A model generated the notes under the pieces. The model worked only from the letters and a program-made list of their open reading frames with translations. It was not told the origin of the DNA and made no database searches. Below, piece after piece: positions 31,662 through 40,365 of a DNA stretch of 64,000 nucleotides. The stretch is from Natronomonas moolapensis 8.8.11 (lineage in GTDB: Archaea; Halobacteriota; Halobacteria; Halobacteriales; Haloarculaceae): NCBI RefSeq assembly GCF_000591055.1, contig NC_020388.1, forward strand, positions 2,480,001 through 2,544,000. Direction: 5' to 3'. Positions within the stretch are counted from its first letter, which is position 1. The number at the start of each line of letters is the position of its first letter. The translations under genes were made by a program, and so were the position numbers.

Positions 31662-33260
31662 TCAGAGGGCGTCTCGGACGTCCTCGGCCGCGCGCAACGC
31701 GAGCGCGGCGATGGTGAGCGTCGGGTTCACCGCGCCGCCGGTCGGGAACGCGCCGCTGGTGACGAGCCAGCAGTTCCCCAGGTCGTGGGTCCGGAGGTGG
31801 GGGTCGACGACGCTCGCGTCGGGGTCGGTGCCCATCCGTGTGGTGCCCATGTGGTGATACGCCGGGCCGGTGTCGTCGGGACCGACCTGCCAGGTGATCT
31901 CCGCACCGAGTTCCGAGAGGATCGACGCCTGGATCTCGTTGGCGCGCTCTATGCTCCGCAGCGCGCGGTCGCCGACGTTCCAGTGGACGTCCGGCACGGG
32001 GTTGCCGTGGTCGTCGGTCCGGTCCGGATCGAGGCCGACGTAGCTGTCCTCGCGGGGCAGTTGCTCGACGAGCGCGCCCATCCCGATGTGGGTGCCGTAG
32101 TCCTCGCGAAGCTGCTCTAGCAACTCGTCGCCCCAGGTGTCGGCCGACAGCGCCGCCTCGGCGGGCGAGGGACCGTCGTAATTGAAGAACTCGAGTTTGA
32201 ACGGCGCGATGTCCTCGTCGGCGTCGTCGTAGAACGCGTGGCTCTCGCTTGTCAGAAAGCCGACGTGGTTCTGGCGGGTCGGCTCCTCGAGGACCCCGCC
32301 GGTGCCCGCAAACAGGTGATCCATGAAGTACCGGCCGACGAGGCCACTGGAGTTCGCGAGACCGTCGGGGTACTGTTCCGACTCCGAGAGCAACAGCAAC
32401 CGTGGCGTCTCGACCCCGCCACAGGCGACGACGACGGCGTCGGCCGCCTGTCTGTGCTCGGTTCCGTCGGGGGTGGCGTAGACGGCCGCCCGAACCCGGT
32501 CGGCGTCGTGCTCGAGCCGCTGGACCGGGGCGCGGTCGATCACCGTCGCGCCCTTCGATTCGGCCCGCTCGACGTGGACCGTGGCGTCGTACTTCGCGCC
32601 CGAGGGACAGACCGGCTGGCAGGTGCCGTAGCCGACGCAGGCCGACCGGCCGTCGTAGGTCTCGGAGTTGCGGGCGTTCGGCACCGAGTGCATGTCGATC
32701 CCGAGCGCCTCGCAGGCCTCGGCGAAGAGGCCGTCGCTGTAGGAGGGGGGAAACGCCGGCATCGGGAACGGCTCCTCGCGTGGCGGGGCGTCGGGGTTGT
32801 CGTCCGCCCCGGCGACCCCGAGTTCGCGCTCGGCGGCGGCGTAGTGCGGCCGGAGGTCGGCGTAGTCGATCGGCCAGTCCGGGCCGACTCCGCGTTCGGT
32901 CCCGGAGTCGAAATCGTCCTCGTGGAGCCGCATCACCATCCCCTGCCAGTGCAGCGTCGAGCCGCCGATCCCCTTGATGCGGGCGTGGTTCAGGGGGTAG
33001 AACCACTCCCCGGAGGCCGAGTGCGCGTCGCGTTCGGGGTCGCCGTCCCACACGTCCGGGCGGTCGTAGGCGGGCCGGATCGCCCGTTCTTGACGTTCGA
33101 GCCGGTCGGCGGGGTCGAACCGCGGGCCGGCGTCGAGGACGACGACCTCGTGGTCGGCCGCCAGCCGGTCGGCGACGAGCGCGCCCGCCGGCCCCGCGCC
33201 GACGATACAGACGTCGGCGTCGGGGACGGGCGACCGATCCGTCGCCCCGCCGCCGTTCAT
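31662..33260 (-). CDS. GMC family FAD-dependent oxidoreductase (large subunit of a sugar/alcohol dehydrogenase)
   Basis: This encodes 532 residues. The FAD Rossmann motif VCIVGAGPAGALVADRLA lies at about residue 17. NHARIKGIGGSTLHWQGM is the GMC signature, CVGYGTCQPVCPSGAKYDAT is a Cys-rich loop, and the active-site His lies in AYHHMGTTRMG. The C-terminal GGAVNPTLTIAALALRAAE closes the FAD domain. This is the gluconate/sorbose dehydrogenase-like branch that works with a small subunit and usually a cytochrome. Its ATG overlaps the stop of the small-subunit gene (ATGA). The substrate is unknown. Transcription is from iron-box 4. Confidence 0.85.
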   Translation of the reverse strand: MNGGGATDRSPVPDADVCIVGAGPAGALVADRLAADHEVVVLDAGPRFDPADRLERQERAIRPAYDRPDVWDGDPERDAHSASGEWFYPLNHARIKGIGGSTLHWQGMVMRLHEDDFDSGTERGVGPDWPIDYADLRPHYAAAERELGVAGADDNPDAPPREEPFPMPAFPPSYSDGLFAEACEALGIDMHSVPNARNSETYDGRSACVGYGTCQPVCPSGAKYDATVHVERAESKGATVIDRAPVQRLEHDADRVRAAVYATPDGTEHRQAADAVVVACGGVETPRLLLLSESEQYPDGLANSSGLVGRYFMDHLFAGTGGVLEEPTRQNHVGFLTSESHAFYDDADEDIAPFKLEFFNYDGPSPAEAALSADTWGDELLEQLREDYGTHIGMGALVEQLPREDSYVGLDPDRTDDHGNPVPDVHWNVGDRALRSIERANEIQASILSELGAEITWQVGPDDTGPAYHHMGTTRMGTDPDASVVDPHLRTHDLGNCWLVTSGAFPTGGAVNPTLTIAALALRAAEDVRDAL

Positions 33261-33796
33261 CGCGGTCCCCGCTGGTAGCTCTCGGTGCCGCCGGGGTGGC
33301 CCTGGGGGTTCTCTATGCCGACGAGTTCGCCCCCGGTCGGGGAGGCGTACAGCGCGAGCAGGAGTTCGTTGACGACGTAATACCGGATCCGTTCTGCGGT
33401 CGTCCCGTCGGGAACCTCCTCGGCGGTGTCGGCACCGACCTCCCGGAGGAGCCGGTCGCGCTCGGCGGCCGACAGCGACGCGAAGCGGCCCCCGTACCAC
33501 GAGCCGGCCCAGTCGTCCAGTTCCTCGACCGCGTCCCGGATCCCCGCCGCGTGCTCGGAGTCGTCGAGCCGTCCCGCGAGGAACCCCTCGACGAAGCCCT
33601 CGGTCCCCGAGACGTCGCCCGGGTAGACGACCTCCGCGGCCGCCACGAACGTCGCTCGAATCCGATCGCCCGGGGGCTCCGGCCCCGGGTCCCGGTCGGG
33701 ACCGTCCGGTCGACTCCGGTCGGTCCCGAACGCGACCGCCCCGCCGGCGCCGAGCGCTACCAGGGCTGCGGCCGCGTCCCGCCGCGTCAGTTCCAT
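33257..33796 (-). CDS. Gluconate 2-dehydrogenase subunit 3-like small subunit
   Basis: This encodes 179 residues. A Tat-like start (MELTRRDAAAALVALGAGG) is followed by an acidic spacer and a helical domain with FVAAAEVVYPGDVSG and GTTAERIRYYVVNELLLALYASPTGGELVG. The end IENPQGHPGGTESYQRG is typical of the subunit 3 family. It is probably exported and should carry the GMC subunit with it. Stop and start overlap (ATGA) with that gene. It is under iron-box 4. Confidence 0.82.
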   Translation of the reverse strand: MELTRRDAAAALVALGAGGAVAFGTDRSRPDGPDRDPGPEPPGDRIRATFVAAAEVVYPGDVSGTEGFVEGFLAGRLDDSEHAAGIRDAVEELDDWAGSWYGGRFASLSAAERDRLLREVGADTAEEVPDGTTAERIRYYVVNELLLALYASPTGGELVGIENPQGHPGGTESYQRGPR

Positions 33797-33802
33797 ACAC
33801 CT

Positions 33803-33829
33803 TTTTAGGTAAACCTAAAACTTATATCC
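33803..33829. promoter_or_regulatory. Iron-box palindrome 4 with bidirectional TATA
   Basis: TTTTAGGTAAACCTAAAA (33803-33820) lies next to CTTATATC (33821-33828). Read on the reverse strand it is GATATAAG then the operator then ATG 33796, the same layout as palindrome 2. On the forward strand TTATATCC could drive the permease gene at 33892 with a leader of about 40 bases, so one operator may control both directions. Confidence 0.72.
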
Positions 33830-33891
33830 GTTGGTCCGATCCGATCCACATAAGGGCGGGAGCGACGTCTCCCCCGACAGTATCAACCGCC

Positions 33892-35496
33892 ATGGAACCA
33901 GAGAACGACTCCGCCGACGGGCGCGTGAACCTTCCGTTTTCGCCGGGGCTGACAGCGCTCTGTGGCGCGATCGCCGTTGCGCTCGTGTTCCCGCTGGCGT
34001 GGCTGTTCCTCGAGGTAGTGACCGTCGACCCGGGACGCGCGCGCGAACTCACGTTCAGTGCCGGCACCGCCGACGTTCTCCTCAACAGCCTGCTGTTGAT
34101 GATCGGCGTGACCGCCTGCTCGATCCTCCTCGGGGTGCCGCTGGCGTACCTGACCGTCCGAACGGACCTTCCCTTCCGGCGCTTTTGGTCGATCGCGGTC
34201 GCGCTCCCGCTCGTCGTGCCGAGTTACGTCGGTGCGTTCGCGTTCGTCTCCGCGTTCGGTCCCCAAGGCGAGTTCCGCGATTTCTTGGCCCCCTTCGGGG
34301 TCGAGCGGCTGCCGGAGGTCTACGGTCTGCCGGGATCGGTGCTCGTGATCACCCTCTACACCTACCCCTATGTTTATTTGACCACCCGGGCCGCGCTCGT
34401 TTCGTTCGACACGCGGCTGATCGACGCCGCACGGACGCTCAACTACGGTACGTGGAGTGGGTTCCGTCGGGTGACGCTCCCACAGATACGCCCGGCCATC
34501 GCGGCCGGTGGGCTTTTGACCGCGCTGTACGCTGTCTCGGACTTCGGCACGCCGGCGATCATGCGGCTGTCCGTGTTCACCCGGGAGATCTACGTCGAGT
34601 ACAACACCTTCGGCCAGGAGTACGCCGCGTTGCTCTCGATCCAGCTGCTCGTTCTCGTGCTCGCCGTGCTCGCGCTCGAGTGGGCGATCCGCCCGGACCA
34701 GAACGTTCGCGGTGACGACGCCGACCGCGCCGGGAGCCGGATCCGGCTGGGCCGCTTGCGCTGGCCTGCGGCGTTGCTTCCCGCAGGCGTCACCGCGATG
34801 GCGCTCGCCGTTCCGGTCTGGATCCTGCTGTTGTGGCTGTTCCGAACGGACGTCGCGAGGCGGCCCTCGATGGCGTTCGAGTGGACACAGGCGGTCAACT
34901 CCGTGTCCGTCGCCGCCACCGCCGCCGCCGTTGCGACGCTGGCTGCCCTCCCAGTGGCGTACTTCGCTGCGACCCGCGACTCCCGGCTCGGGACGCTCTT
35001 CGAGCGGGCCACGTACGTCGGCTTTGCCGTTCCGGGCGTCGTGTTAGGGCTCGCGCTGGTCTTTTTCGGCGCCGGCTACGTCCCGTGGCTCTACCAGACG
35101 CTGCCGCTTTTGATCTTCGCCTACGTCGTCCGCTTCGTGCCCCAGGCCGTCGGGACGACCCGAACATCGATCCTCCAGGTCGACTCGAAGCTCGTCGAGG
35201 CGGGGCGTACGCTCGGAGAGTCCCCGATAGGCGCGTTCCGACGGATCACGCTCCCGCACATCCGGTCGGGGCTCGTCGCGGGTGCTGCCCTCGTCTTCTT
35301 GACGACGATGAAGGAACTGCCGGTGACGCTCATCCTCCGGCCCTCGGGCTTCGAGACGATCGTCACCCAGGTCTGGCGGGCCCAAGAATCCGCGCTGTAC
35401 CAGTACGCCGCCGTGCCCGCGCTGATCTTGATCCTCATTTCGGGGCTCTCGATGGTCGTGATGCTCGCCCAGGAGGGCGAGGGACACGGGTTATGA
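33892..35496 (+). CDS. Fe(III) ABC transporter permease (FbpB/AfuB-like, fused two-domain)
   Basis: This encodes 534 residues with about 12 helices. It has two copies of the binding-protein-dependent transport inner-membrane domain. Each has the EAA loop: DAARTLNYGTWSGFRRVTLP at about residue 180 and EAGRTLGESPIGAFRRITLP at about residue 440. The first half also has VALPLVVPSYVGAFAFV, as in the ThiP/FbpB group. It should form the channel for the binding protein at 27124. The gene ends TTATGA, with ATG overlapping the stop as expected before an ATPase gene, but only nine codons follow. Confidence 0.85.
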   Translation: MEPENDSADGRVNLPFSPGLTALCGAIAVALVFPLAWLFLEVVTVDPGRARELTFSAGTADVLLNSLLLMIGVTACSILLGVPLAYLTVRTDLPFRRFWSIAVALPLVVPSYVGAFAFVSAFGPQGEFRDFLAPFGVERLPEVYGLPGSVLVITLYTYPYVYLTTRAALVSFDTRLIDAARTLNYGTWSGFRRVTLPQIRPAIAAGGLLTALYAVSDFGTPAIMRLSVFTREIYVEYNTFGQEYAALLSIQLLVLVLAVLALEWAIRPDQNVRGDDADRAGSRIRLGRLRWPAALLPAGVTAMALAVPVWILLLWLFRTDVARRPSMAFEWTQAVNSVSVAATAAAVATLAALPVAYFAATRDSRLGTLFERATYVGFAVPGVVLGLALVFFGAGYVPWLYQTLPLLIFAYVVRFVPQAVGTTRTSILQVDSKLVEAGRTLGESPIGAFRRITLPHIRSGLVAGAALVFLTTMKELPVTLILRPSGFETIVTQVWRAQESALYQYAAVPALILILISGLSMVVMLAQEGEGHGL

Positions 35497-35522
35497 GTGC
35501 GCCCAGAGAGCGGGCACCCTGA
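35493..35522 (+). pseudogene. Nine-codon stub where the transporter ATPase gene is expected
   Basis: ATG 35493 overlaps the permease TGA (ATGA), the usual coupling to a following ABC ATPase gene. The frame reads MSAPRERAP and stops at 35520-35522, 45 bases before aglF. No Walker motif is found here or anywhere else in the window. It may be the remaining start of a deleted ATPase gene, or a chance overlap. Confidence 0.3.
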
Positions 35523-35566
35523 GAGCAGACCGAAAGGATTTGCCCCGGGGGCCACAGCGTGGAGGT

Positions 35567-36316
35567 ATGAACGCAGTCGTACTCGCAGCCGGCGAGGGGA
35601 CGCGCCTCCGCCCGCTCACCGAGGACAAACCCAAAGGGATGGTCGAAATCGACGACACGCCGCTTCTCACCCACTGTTTCGACCAGCTGATCGAGTTGGG
35701 GGCGGACGAACTCGTGGTGGTGGTCGGGTACATGAAGGAAGTCATCATCGACCACTACGGCGACGAATACGAGGGGGTCCCGATCACGTACACCCACCAG
35801 CGAGAGCAAAAAGGGCTCGCACACGCGCTGTTGACGGTGGAAGACCACGTCGACGACGACTTCATGCTGTTGCTCGGCGACAACGTCTTCGAGGCGAACC
35901 TCACAGACGTCGTTCGCCGCCAGCGTGAGGACCGCGCCGACGCCGCCTTCCTCGTCGAGGAAGTCCCCTGGGAGGAGGCCTCCCGCTACGGCGTCTGCGA
36001 CACCAACGACTACGGCGAAATCACCGACGTCGTCGAAAAGCCCGAGGACCCGCCGTCGAACCTGGTGATGACGGGGTTTTATACGTTCACGCCGGCGATC
36101 TTTCACGCCTGTCATCTCGTCCAGCCCTCCGACCGCGGCGAGTACGAACTGAGCGATGCGGTCGACCTGTTGATCCAGTCCGGGCGGACGATCGACGCGA
36201 TCGGCCTGGAGGGGTGGCGTATCGACGTCGGATATCCTGAGGACCGCGAGGAAGCCGAACGACGGCTACAGGGGGGACACGAGGTCGACGACGCGGCCGA
36301 GGCGACCTCGAAGTGA
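35567..36316 (+). CDS. aglF: AglF-like glucose-1-phosphate uridylyltransferase/sugar nucleotidyltransferase
   Basis: This encodes 249 residues. The nucleotide-binding MNAVVLAAGEGTRLRPLTED opens the protein. KPKGMVEIDDTPLLTHCFDQ, LLLGDNVFEANL (metal Asp) and VVEKPEDPPSNLVMTGFYTF follow. GWRIDVGYPEDREEAER closes the catalytic domain, with no C-terminal hexapeptide repeat. It should make UDP-sugar from UTP and sugar-1-phosphate for N-glycan assembly. The first start with homology is ATG 35567; BRE/TATA-like cgaaaggattt lies about 30 bases upstream. Confidence 0.78.
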   Translation: MNAVVLAAGEGTRLRPLTEDKPKGMVEIDDTPLLTHCFDQLIELGADELVVVVGYMKEVIIDHYGDEYEGVPITYTHQREQKGLAHALLTVEDHVDDDFMLLLGDNVFEANLTDVVRRQREDRADAAFLVEEVPWEEASRYGVCDTNDYGEITDVVEKPEDPPSNLVMTGFYTFTPAIFHACHLVQPSDRGEYELSDAVDLLIQSGRTIDAIGLEGWRIDVGYPEDREEAERRLQGGHEVDDAAEATSK

Positions 36317-36360
36317 GCGGCCGGCGCCGCCCCGCCGGGCGCGACGGTCGTGTGTGCTCG

Positions 36361-36519
36361 TCAAACGCCGTGGCCGTTGCCGTCGTGGTCGTCGGTCTCC
36401 GGTGCCTCGCTGATCTTTCCGAACGCCCAGATGAACGCGGCCATGATGACGAACGTCATGACGATTACCAACACCGAGACGGCGACCGCCGGGTTCGAAA
36501 GCGCCTGCAAGGGGATCAT
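36361..36519 (-). CDS. 52-residue single-helix membrane protein
   Basis: This encodes 52 residues from ATG 36519. One strongly hydrophobic helix (VSVLVIVMTFVIMAAFIWAF) is followed by a short acidic/His-rich tail. A strong TATA box on the reverse strand (36541-36550) about 25 bases upstream makes a real leaderless gene likely. The function is unknown. Confidence 0.6.
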   Translation of the reverse strand: MIPLQALSNPAVAVSVLVIVMTFVIMAAFIWAFGKISEAPETDDHDGNGHGV

Positions 36520-36540
36520 ATTGCCCGGTTCCGTACCGGC

Positions 36541-36550
36541 GTATAAAAAT
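36541..36550 (-). promoter_or_regulatory. TATA box of the 52-residue protein gene
   Basis: The reverse strand reads ATTTTTATAC, centred about 27 bases before ATG 36519. Confidence 0.55.
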
Positions 36551-36616
36551 ACCACGGGTTCCACAGGACACAAGCGTCGCTCCCCGGCGGCGGCCGAGCC
36601 GACGAGGCGAGCGGAG

Positions 36617-39403
36617 TCAGGCCTCCGAAAGCCGCCGCAACACGTCGCCGGCGTCGGCGAGCGCGTCGGCGAGCGCGTCGGTGTCGGGACCGCCGCCCTG
36701 CGCGAAGTCCGGCGGCCCACCGCCGCCCCCGCCGACCCGGTCGGCGAGTTCCCCCACGACCGCCCCGGCGTCGATGTCGACGTCGTCGGGGACCGCAACG
36801 ACGAACGTCGCGCCGTCGAGGCCGCTACCGAGCACCGCCACGGAGCCTTCCTCGACGAGGGCGTTCGCGGTCGCTCTGAGTTCGTCCATGTCGGCGTCGA
36901 CGCGCTGGACGACGGCAGTTGCGTCCCCGAGGTCGACCTCCTCGCCGGCGTCGCCGCCCTGAGCCCGAACCGCCGCGAGTTGCTCTTTGAGCTCCCCGAT
37001 CCGCTTGCCGCGTGCCTTCCACTCCTCGAAGAACCGCGTCGCGGTATCGGGGACCGCCTGTGGGGAGACGTCGAACGTCTCCGCCGCGGAGTAGAGGGCG
37101 TCCTCCGTCCGCTGGGTGGCTTCGACCGCGGCGTCGCCGGCCGCGAAGACGAGCCGTTCGACGCCGTCTTGAACGCGTTCCGTCGAGAGGATTTTGATCG
37201 TCCCGATGTCGCCCGTCCGGAGGACGTGAGTCCCGGCGCAGGCCTGGACGTCGTCGGCGACGTGTACCAATCGGAGCTTCTCGCCCGGGGGGATCCCGCC
37301 CTGGTAGAGGTCGAACCCGTGTTCGTCCTCGGCGTCCTGTCGGTCCGGCCACTCCTGGGTGACCGCGGCGTTGTCGGTCACGACGTCGTTGGCGACGCGT
37401 TCGATCCGTTTGACCTCCTCGCGGGAGATGCGCTCGTAGTGGCGGATGTCGAACCGCGAGGAGTCGGTCCCCTTCTGTGCGCCGGCCTGTCTGACGTGGT
37501 CGCCGAGCACCTGCCGGGCGGCGTAGCCGACGATGTGGGTCGCGGTGTGGTGGGCCATCAGCCGCTCGCGTCGGGTTCCGTCGATCGCTCCGCGGACGAA
37601 CTCGCCCTTGCCGGGGTTCTCGTCGGTCCGGTGGAGGACGACGCCGTCGACCTCCCGGGCGTGAGAGACCTCGGCAGTCACGTCGTCGGTCGAGAGCGTC
37701 CCCGTGTCGGCGGGCTGGCCGCCGCCCTCGGGGTAGAACATCGTCTGATCCAACACGACGTCGTAGCCGTCCTCGCGCTCGAAAACGTCGAGAACGACCG
37801 CCTCGAAGTCGGTTCGTTCGGGCTCGTCGTAGTAGAGTTTCTCCGTCTCCGGGAGGTCTCCGACGCGCTCGTCGGCGTCGGTGCCCGTCTCGCCGTCGCC
37901 ACCGTCGTCCGCCTCGCTGTGACGGGCGGCCACGAGCGAGTAGAAGTCGTCCGGGATCTCGACGTCGGCACCGTGTTCGGCGGCGATCTCATCGACCATG
38001 TCGGGCTGGATGCCGCGGCTGTCGTAGAGTTCGACGACCTCCGCTAAGGGGATGGGCTCGTCGCGGCCGGCGTACTCCTCGGCGAGCCGTTCGACCTGCC
38101 TGCCGCCGCGTTCGAGGGTGTCGCGGTACTTTTCGACCTCCGTGCGGACGATGTCGCGGACCGTATCGCGGTTCGAGTAGCCGAGCCGCTCGGCCTGCAT
38201 ATCGACGAGCTCGTCCAGGGGTGCGTCGACGCCGACGGTGTCGGCGAGCCGTTTCGTCCGCCGCAACACCATCCGCGCCAGGTAGCCGGTACCGACGTTC
38301 GAGGGGACGATGCCGTCGCCGAACATGTACGCGAGCGTCCGGGAGTGGTCGGCGATGGCGTAGACGTTCTCGAGCGGTTCGACGAGGTCGCGCAGTTCGT
38401 CGACGCCGACGCCGAGCGTCTCGGCGACGTCGCCGCGGGCGGCCTCGACGTCGTCGACATCGTCGATGTCGAGTTGCCCGGAGAGGCGTGCGGCCCGGCC
38501 GATCAGTTCGGCCTCCTCGTCGGTGTGGTCGATCCCGGCGTTGTCCTTCAGGAAGTCGATCATCTCGGGGTAGACCGCCTCGTACACCGTCGGCGTGCCC
38601 TGTGACATCCACGTCCAGCGTTCGAGCCCGTAGCCCGTGTCGACGATGTAGGTGTCCATAAAGGAGTAGCTGTTCCCGTCCTTGAGTTCGTACTCGCCGT
38701 CGGGGTCTCGTTCCATGCACATAAACACGAGAGTGGCGAGTTCGAGTCCCCGGTAGATTACCTCGATGGCGGGGCCGGCGTTGCCGCCGCCGACCCAGGG
38801 GTCCTCGATATAGGTGACCTCGGAGATGTCCGCCCCGAGCGACTCGAGCAACTCGTCGCAGTAGGCGACGGTCTCGCTCTTCCAGTACACCTCGCCCTCG
38901 TAGGCGTACTGACTGGGAGTCTCGATGTCCTCGCGGGCGTTGAACGCGTGGTGAGCCATCATCTCGAAGGCCATCGTGTGTCGGCCGGTCTTGCCGACGT
39001 TGTCGATGTCCTGCATCCGGATGCAGGGCTGGGAGACACACAGCGGGTTCGCGGGCGGCGGCGTCTCGCCGGAGGTGACGAGCGGCTGGAAGTCGTAGAT
39101 CGACGCCTGCGTCAAGAGGACGTCGTCGCGCCAGCGGTTCGCCGCGACGGGGTAGGGGTCGATCCGCTCGTGGTCGTGCGCCTCGAAAAAGGAGAGAAAC
39201 GCCTCCCGCATCTCCGAGAGGCTGTAGGCCTCGTCGAACCCCGGATCGTCGATGAACTCGTAGTCGGCACACGGCGGTTCCCCGCACAGCTCACGGTCGG
39301 GGTCCCGCGTCCAGAAGTGCGCCCCACAGGAGGGACACTCCGTTCGCTCGAAGCCCTCCTCGTGGAAGTACTCGAGTTGATATTCCTCGGCGAGTTCGCT
39401 CAT
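36617..39403 (-). CDS. alaS: Alanyl-tRNA synthetase
   Basis: This encodes 928 residues, the size of archaeal AlaRS. The N-terminus has the archaeal zinc-like segment ([20 protein letters not shown]). Class II motifs appear around [14 protein letters not shown] and [13 protein letters not shown]. The editing domain has [20 protein letters not shown] and the distal Cys-x-x-x-His in [15 protein letters not shown]. The Gly-rich C-terminal domain [14 protein letters not shown] is typical. It charges tRNA-Ala and removes mischarged Ser/Gly. It stands alone, with TATA-like CCCTTTAGC (about 39432-39440) upstream of ATG 39403. Confidence 0.96.
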   Translation of the reverse strand: MSELAEEYQLEYFHEEGFERTECPSCGAHFWTRDPDRELCGEPPCADYEFIDDPGFDEAYSLSEMREAFLSFFEAHDHERIDPYPVAANRWRDDVLLTQASIYDFQPLVTSGETPPPANPLCVSQPCIRMQDIDNVGKTGRHTMAFEMMAHHAFNAREDIETPSQYAYEGEVYWKSETVAYCDELLESLGADISEVTYIEDPWVGGGNAGPAIEVIYRGLELATLVFMCMERDPDGEYELKDGNSYSFMDTYIVDTGYGLERWTWMSQGTPTVYEAVYPEMIDFLKDNAGIDHTDEEAELIGRAARLSGQLDIDDVDDVEAARGDVAETLGVGVDELRDLVEPLENVYAIADHSRTLAYMFGDGIVPSNVGTGYLARMVLRRTKRLADTVGVDAPLDELVDMQAERLGYSNRDTVRDIVRTEVEKYRDTLERGGRQVERLAEEYAGRDEPIPLAEVVELYDSRGIQPDMVDEIAAEHGADVEIPDDFYSLVAARHSEADDGGDGETGTDADERVGDLPETEKLYYDEPERTDFEAVVLDVFEREDGYDVVLDQTMFYPEGGGQPADTGTLSTDDVTAEVSHAREVDGVVLHRTDENPGKGEFVRGAIDGTRRERLMAHHTATHIVGYAARQVLGDHVRQAGAQKGTDSSRFDIRHYERISREEVKRIERVANDVVTDNAAVTQEWPDRQDAEDEHGFDLYQGGIPPGEKLRLVHVADDVQACAGTHVLRTGDIGTIKILSTERVQDGVERLVFAAGDAAVEATQRTEDALYSAAETFDVSPQAVPDTATRFFEEWKARGKRIGELKEQLAAVRAQGGDAGEEVDLGDATAVVQRVDADMDELRATANALVEEGSVAVLGSGLDGATFVVAVPDDVDIDAGAVVGELADRVGGGGGGPPDFAQGGGPDTDALADALADAGDVLRRLSEA

Positions 39404-39493
39404 TACACCCCGTTTGGCCCGTGACCGGCTAAAGGGTTTTCGAGTGTCGGAAGCCGGGGAGACGCCGCGGCCCGACGGACACGTCGGCGGTGG

Positions 39494-39700
39494 CTACTCC
39501 TCGCGGAGGGCGAGGACGTCCGCCTCGGTCGGCTCCTCGGGGAGAGCGTCGAGACAGGAAAAACAGAGGAAGTGTTCGCTCCCGTCCTCGAACGCCAGCG
39601 TCATGCCGCCGGTTCCGGACGGATCTGACGACCAGAGGCCGGCGATGCCGCCGCCGATCGCGACGTCCTCGCCGCAGGCGTCACAGGGGTCGGTGGCCAT
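39494..39700 (-). CDS. Small zinc-ribbon protein
   Basis: This encodes 68 residues. Two Cys-x-x-Cys pairs (PCDACGEDV near the start, FLCFSCLDAL near residue 50) are spaced to bind one zinc ion. It belongs to a group of conserved short haloarchaeal zinc proteins without known function. It starts at ATG 39700 and lies behind alaS in the opposite transcriptional block. Confidence 0.7.
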   Translation of the reverse strand: MATDPCDACGEDVAIGGGIAGLWSSDPSGTGGMTLAFEDGSEHFLCFSCLDALPEEPTEADVLALREE

Positions 39701-39826
39701 GCGCCCGGTTCGGGGCGCGGAAACAAAAACCGTCCGTCGGGGGACTGTCGAGACGGAGGCGGGGCGGAAAGCGAGAACGGAAACCGAAACGAGTGCGGAC
39801 CGGGTCGCCGGGAGGCGGGTGACGCC

Positions 39827-40075
39827 TCACTCGGGCGGGTGCAACACCAGCCCGTCGATCAGCGCGGCGACAGCGACGAGCGCGCCGGTTCCGAGAGCGG
39901 CCCACTCGGGAATCGAGGCGAGTTGTCCCGCGGTCCACGCCGCGAGCAACGCGAGCGGGATCGCCGCCAACAGGGCGTCGTAGCGGGTGATATCGGCGGG
40001 GTCGAGAAGGGACGGTTCGTCCGGGGCCGGACGGGCGATCTCGGGGACGTCTCTGCTGGGTTGGCGCTCGGACAT
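39827..40075 (-). CDS. Small two-helix membrane protein
   Basis: This encodes 82 residues. A Pro/Arg/Asp-rich cytoplasmic start is followed by two membrane helices (ALLAAIPLALLAAWTAGQLA and ALGTGALVAVAALIDGLVL) and His-Pro-Pro-Glu at the end. The arrangement is common among short conserved haloarchaeal proteins. The function is unknown. An AT-rich stretch (ctaaaattttt at about 40115-40125) is a possible promoter. Confidence 0.6.
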   Translation of the reverse strand: MSERQPSRDVPEIARPAPDEPSLLDPADITRYDALLAAIPLALLAAWTAGQLASIPEWAALGTGALVAVAALIDGLVLHPPE

Positions 40076-40365
40076 AGCGATACACCTTCAAGTGTGAGTA
40101 GTACCCACACCGACTAAAATTTTTCCCGAAGTTACGACCGATCCAACCAATTGTATTTCCGTAAGTTATCGGCGCGGTCGGCGGCACCGGACCGAGCGGC
40201 CGGAATTTAAGACGGGGCGAGCCGTCCACCCGGCATGCGCGCGTTCGCGACCGGGTCGGGACGAGCCGGCGAACGGGAAGCGATCCCGGGACGGCGGCCG
40301 GCCGCTCCGACGCCCCGCCGACGGCAGACGAGAGCCGCCGGTACCGGCGACCGGGGGGGACGGTG

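Noticed and set aside
31662-33800. Longer start for the GMC oxidoreductase (up to 712 codons)
   Set aside because: The upstream extension is an off-frame reading of the subunit 3 gene; the FAD motif and the ATGA overlap fix the start at 33260.
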